From positions 1 to 6,859 of the forward strand of contig JBJFGR010000129.1 in assembly GCA_051892875.1 (NCBI GenBank): 6,859 nt of DNA, given 5' to 3'. The stretch is from JBJFGR01 sp051892875 (GTDB lineage Bacteria; Pseudomonadota; Gammaproteobacteria; Enterobacterales; Succinivibrionaceae). Of this stretch, positions 6,321-6,859 are shown piece after piece. Positions within the stretch are counted from its first letter, which is position 1, and each line of letters begins with the position of its first letter. Under the pieces are notes generated by a model. It saw nothing but the letters and a program-made list of their open reading frames with translations. It had not been told where the DNA came from and did no database searches. Position numbers and translations under genes: made by a program.

Positions 6321-6859
6321 ATGAATAATTGGAAAACATGTAAATTGTCAGAGTTGGGTGATATTGTTGGTGGTGCTACACCTTCAACAAAAAATATTGA
6401 AAATTACAAGCAAGGAACTATACCTTGGATCACCCCAAAAGATTTGTCAAATTTTTCTAAAAGATATATTAGTAATGGAGAAAGATATATAACTGAAAAA
6501 GGTTTTAGAAGTTGTTCGACTCAAATGTTACCTAAAAATTCAATTTTATTTTCTTCAAGAGCTCCGATTGGATATATTGCTATAGCTAATAATGAACTAT
6601 GTACGAATCAAGGTTTTAAAAGTATTATTCCAAATAAGGATATTGACTATTTATTTTTGTATTATCTTTTAAAATACCAAAAAAATGAAATTGAAAATCT
6701 TGCTGTTGGTTCAACTTTTAAAGAAGTATCTGGAATAATAATGAAAAATATTGTTGTGCAGATACCTCAGTCAATTGAAGAGCAAAGACGAATTTCAACT
6801 ATATTAGATAATATAGATACAAAAATTGAATTAAATAATGCGATAAACAAGAATTTATC
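6321..6859 (+). CDS. hsdS: Type I restriction-modification specificity subunit, 3' end beyond window
   Basis: HsdS reads the bipartite DNA target and holds the HsdM and HsdR subunits. 179 complete codons are present and the frame is still open at the edge; the family is usually about 380-430 residues, so a bit under half is seen. The first target-recognition domain is clear: WKTCKLSELGDIVGGATPS (4-22), IPWITPKDLS (34-43), LPKNSILFSSRAPIGYIAIA (70-89) and NQGFKSIIP (96-104). After it come GSTFKEVSG (130-138) and the start of the conserved central helix, EEQRRISTILDNIDTKIELN (153-172), which in HsdS acts as a spacer and docks HsdM. Start ATG 6321 lies seven bases after the stop of the previous gene, with only a weak GAG as ribosome site (6312-6314), so translation probably depends on coupling. 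There are no frameshifts in the visible part. The recognition sequence cannot be deduced. Confidence 0.95.
   Translation, partial: MNNWKTCKLSELGDIVGGATPSTKNIENYKQGTIPWITPKDLSNFSKRYISNGERYITEKGFRSCSTQMLPKNSILFSSRAPIGYIAIANNELCTNQGFKSIIPNKDIDYLFLYYLLKYQKNEIENLAVGSTFKEVSGIIMKNIVVQIPQSIEEQRRISTILDNIDTKIELNNAINKNL

Overview
This window comes from a low-G+C bacterium, most likely a member of the Bacillota (Clostridia-like). Base composition is strongly A/T-rich (roughly 30% G+C by eye), codons end mostly in A or T, the Shine-Dalgarno sites are classical (AGGAGG), and the code is standard with TGA as a stop. The lineage is an inference from these signs; no sequence here fixes it.

Layout. Positions 1-538 are a decayed accessory flank. 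It holds a 5'-truncated, startless gene fragment (46-375), a factor-independent terminator (403-436), a perfect 7-bp-arm palindrome (442-456) and a possible second open-frame remnant (437-538). Positions 539-679 are a very A/T-rich leader that presumably carries the operon promoter. From 691 to the right edge, four genes lie head to tail on the plus strand with gaps of 17, 8 and 7 bases and no visible terminator between them: hsdR (691-3822), hsdM (3840-5360), a HARE-HTH plus predicted PD-(D/E)xK nuclease gene (5369-6313), and hsdS (6321 to beyond the window). The hsdS gene is cut by the window edge after 179 codons, roughly the first target-recognition half.

Function. hsdR, hsdM and hsdS encode a complete-looking type I restriction-modification system, closest in subunit sizes and motif spacing to the EcoR124I-like class. 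HsdS chooses the bipartite DNA site, HsdM with HsdS methylates adenine at it, and HsdR translocates and cuts unmodified DNA. The gene between hsdM and hsdS is the unusual part. Its protein has an N-terminal HARE-type winged helix, a fold linked in bacteria to restriction loci, and a C-terminal half in which a PD-(D/E)xK-like D...ExK...Q pattern can be read. It is probably the COG2958/HrgA-like family, which is recurrent but not functionally defined. It may be an accessory restriction nuclease or a modification sensor built into the type I operon. A second point of interest is an uninterrupted run of eight G residues inside hsdM, a potential ON/OFF slippage site: a change of one base either way would truncate the methyltransferase just before its SAM-binding motif.
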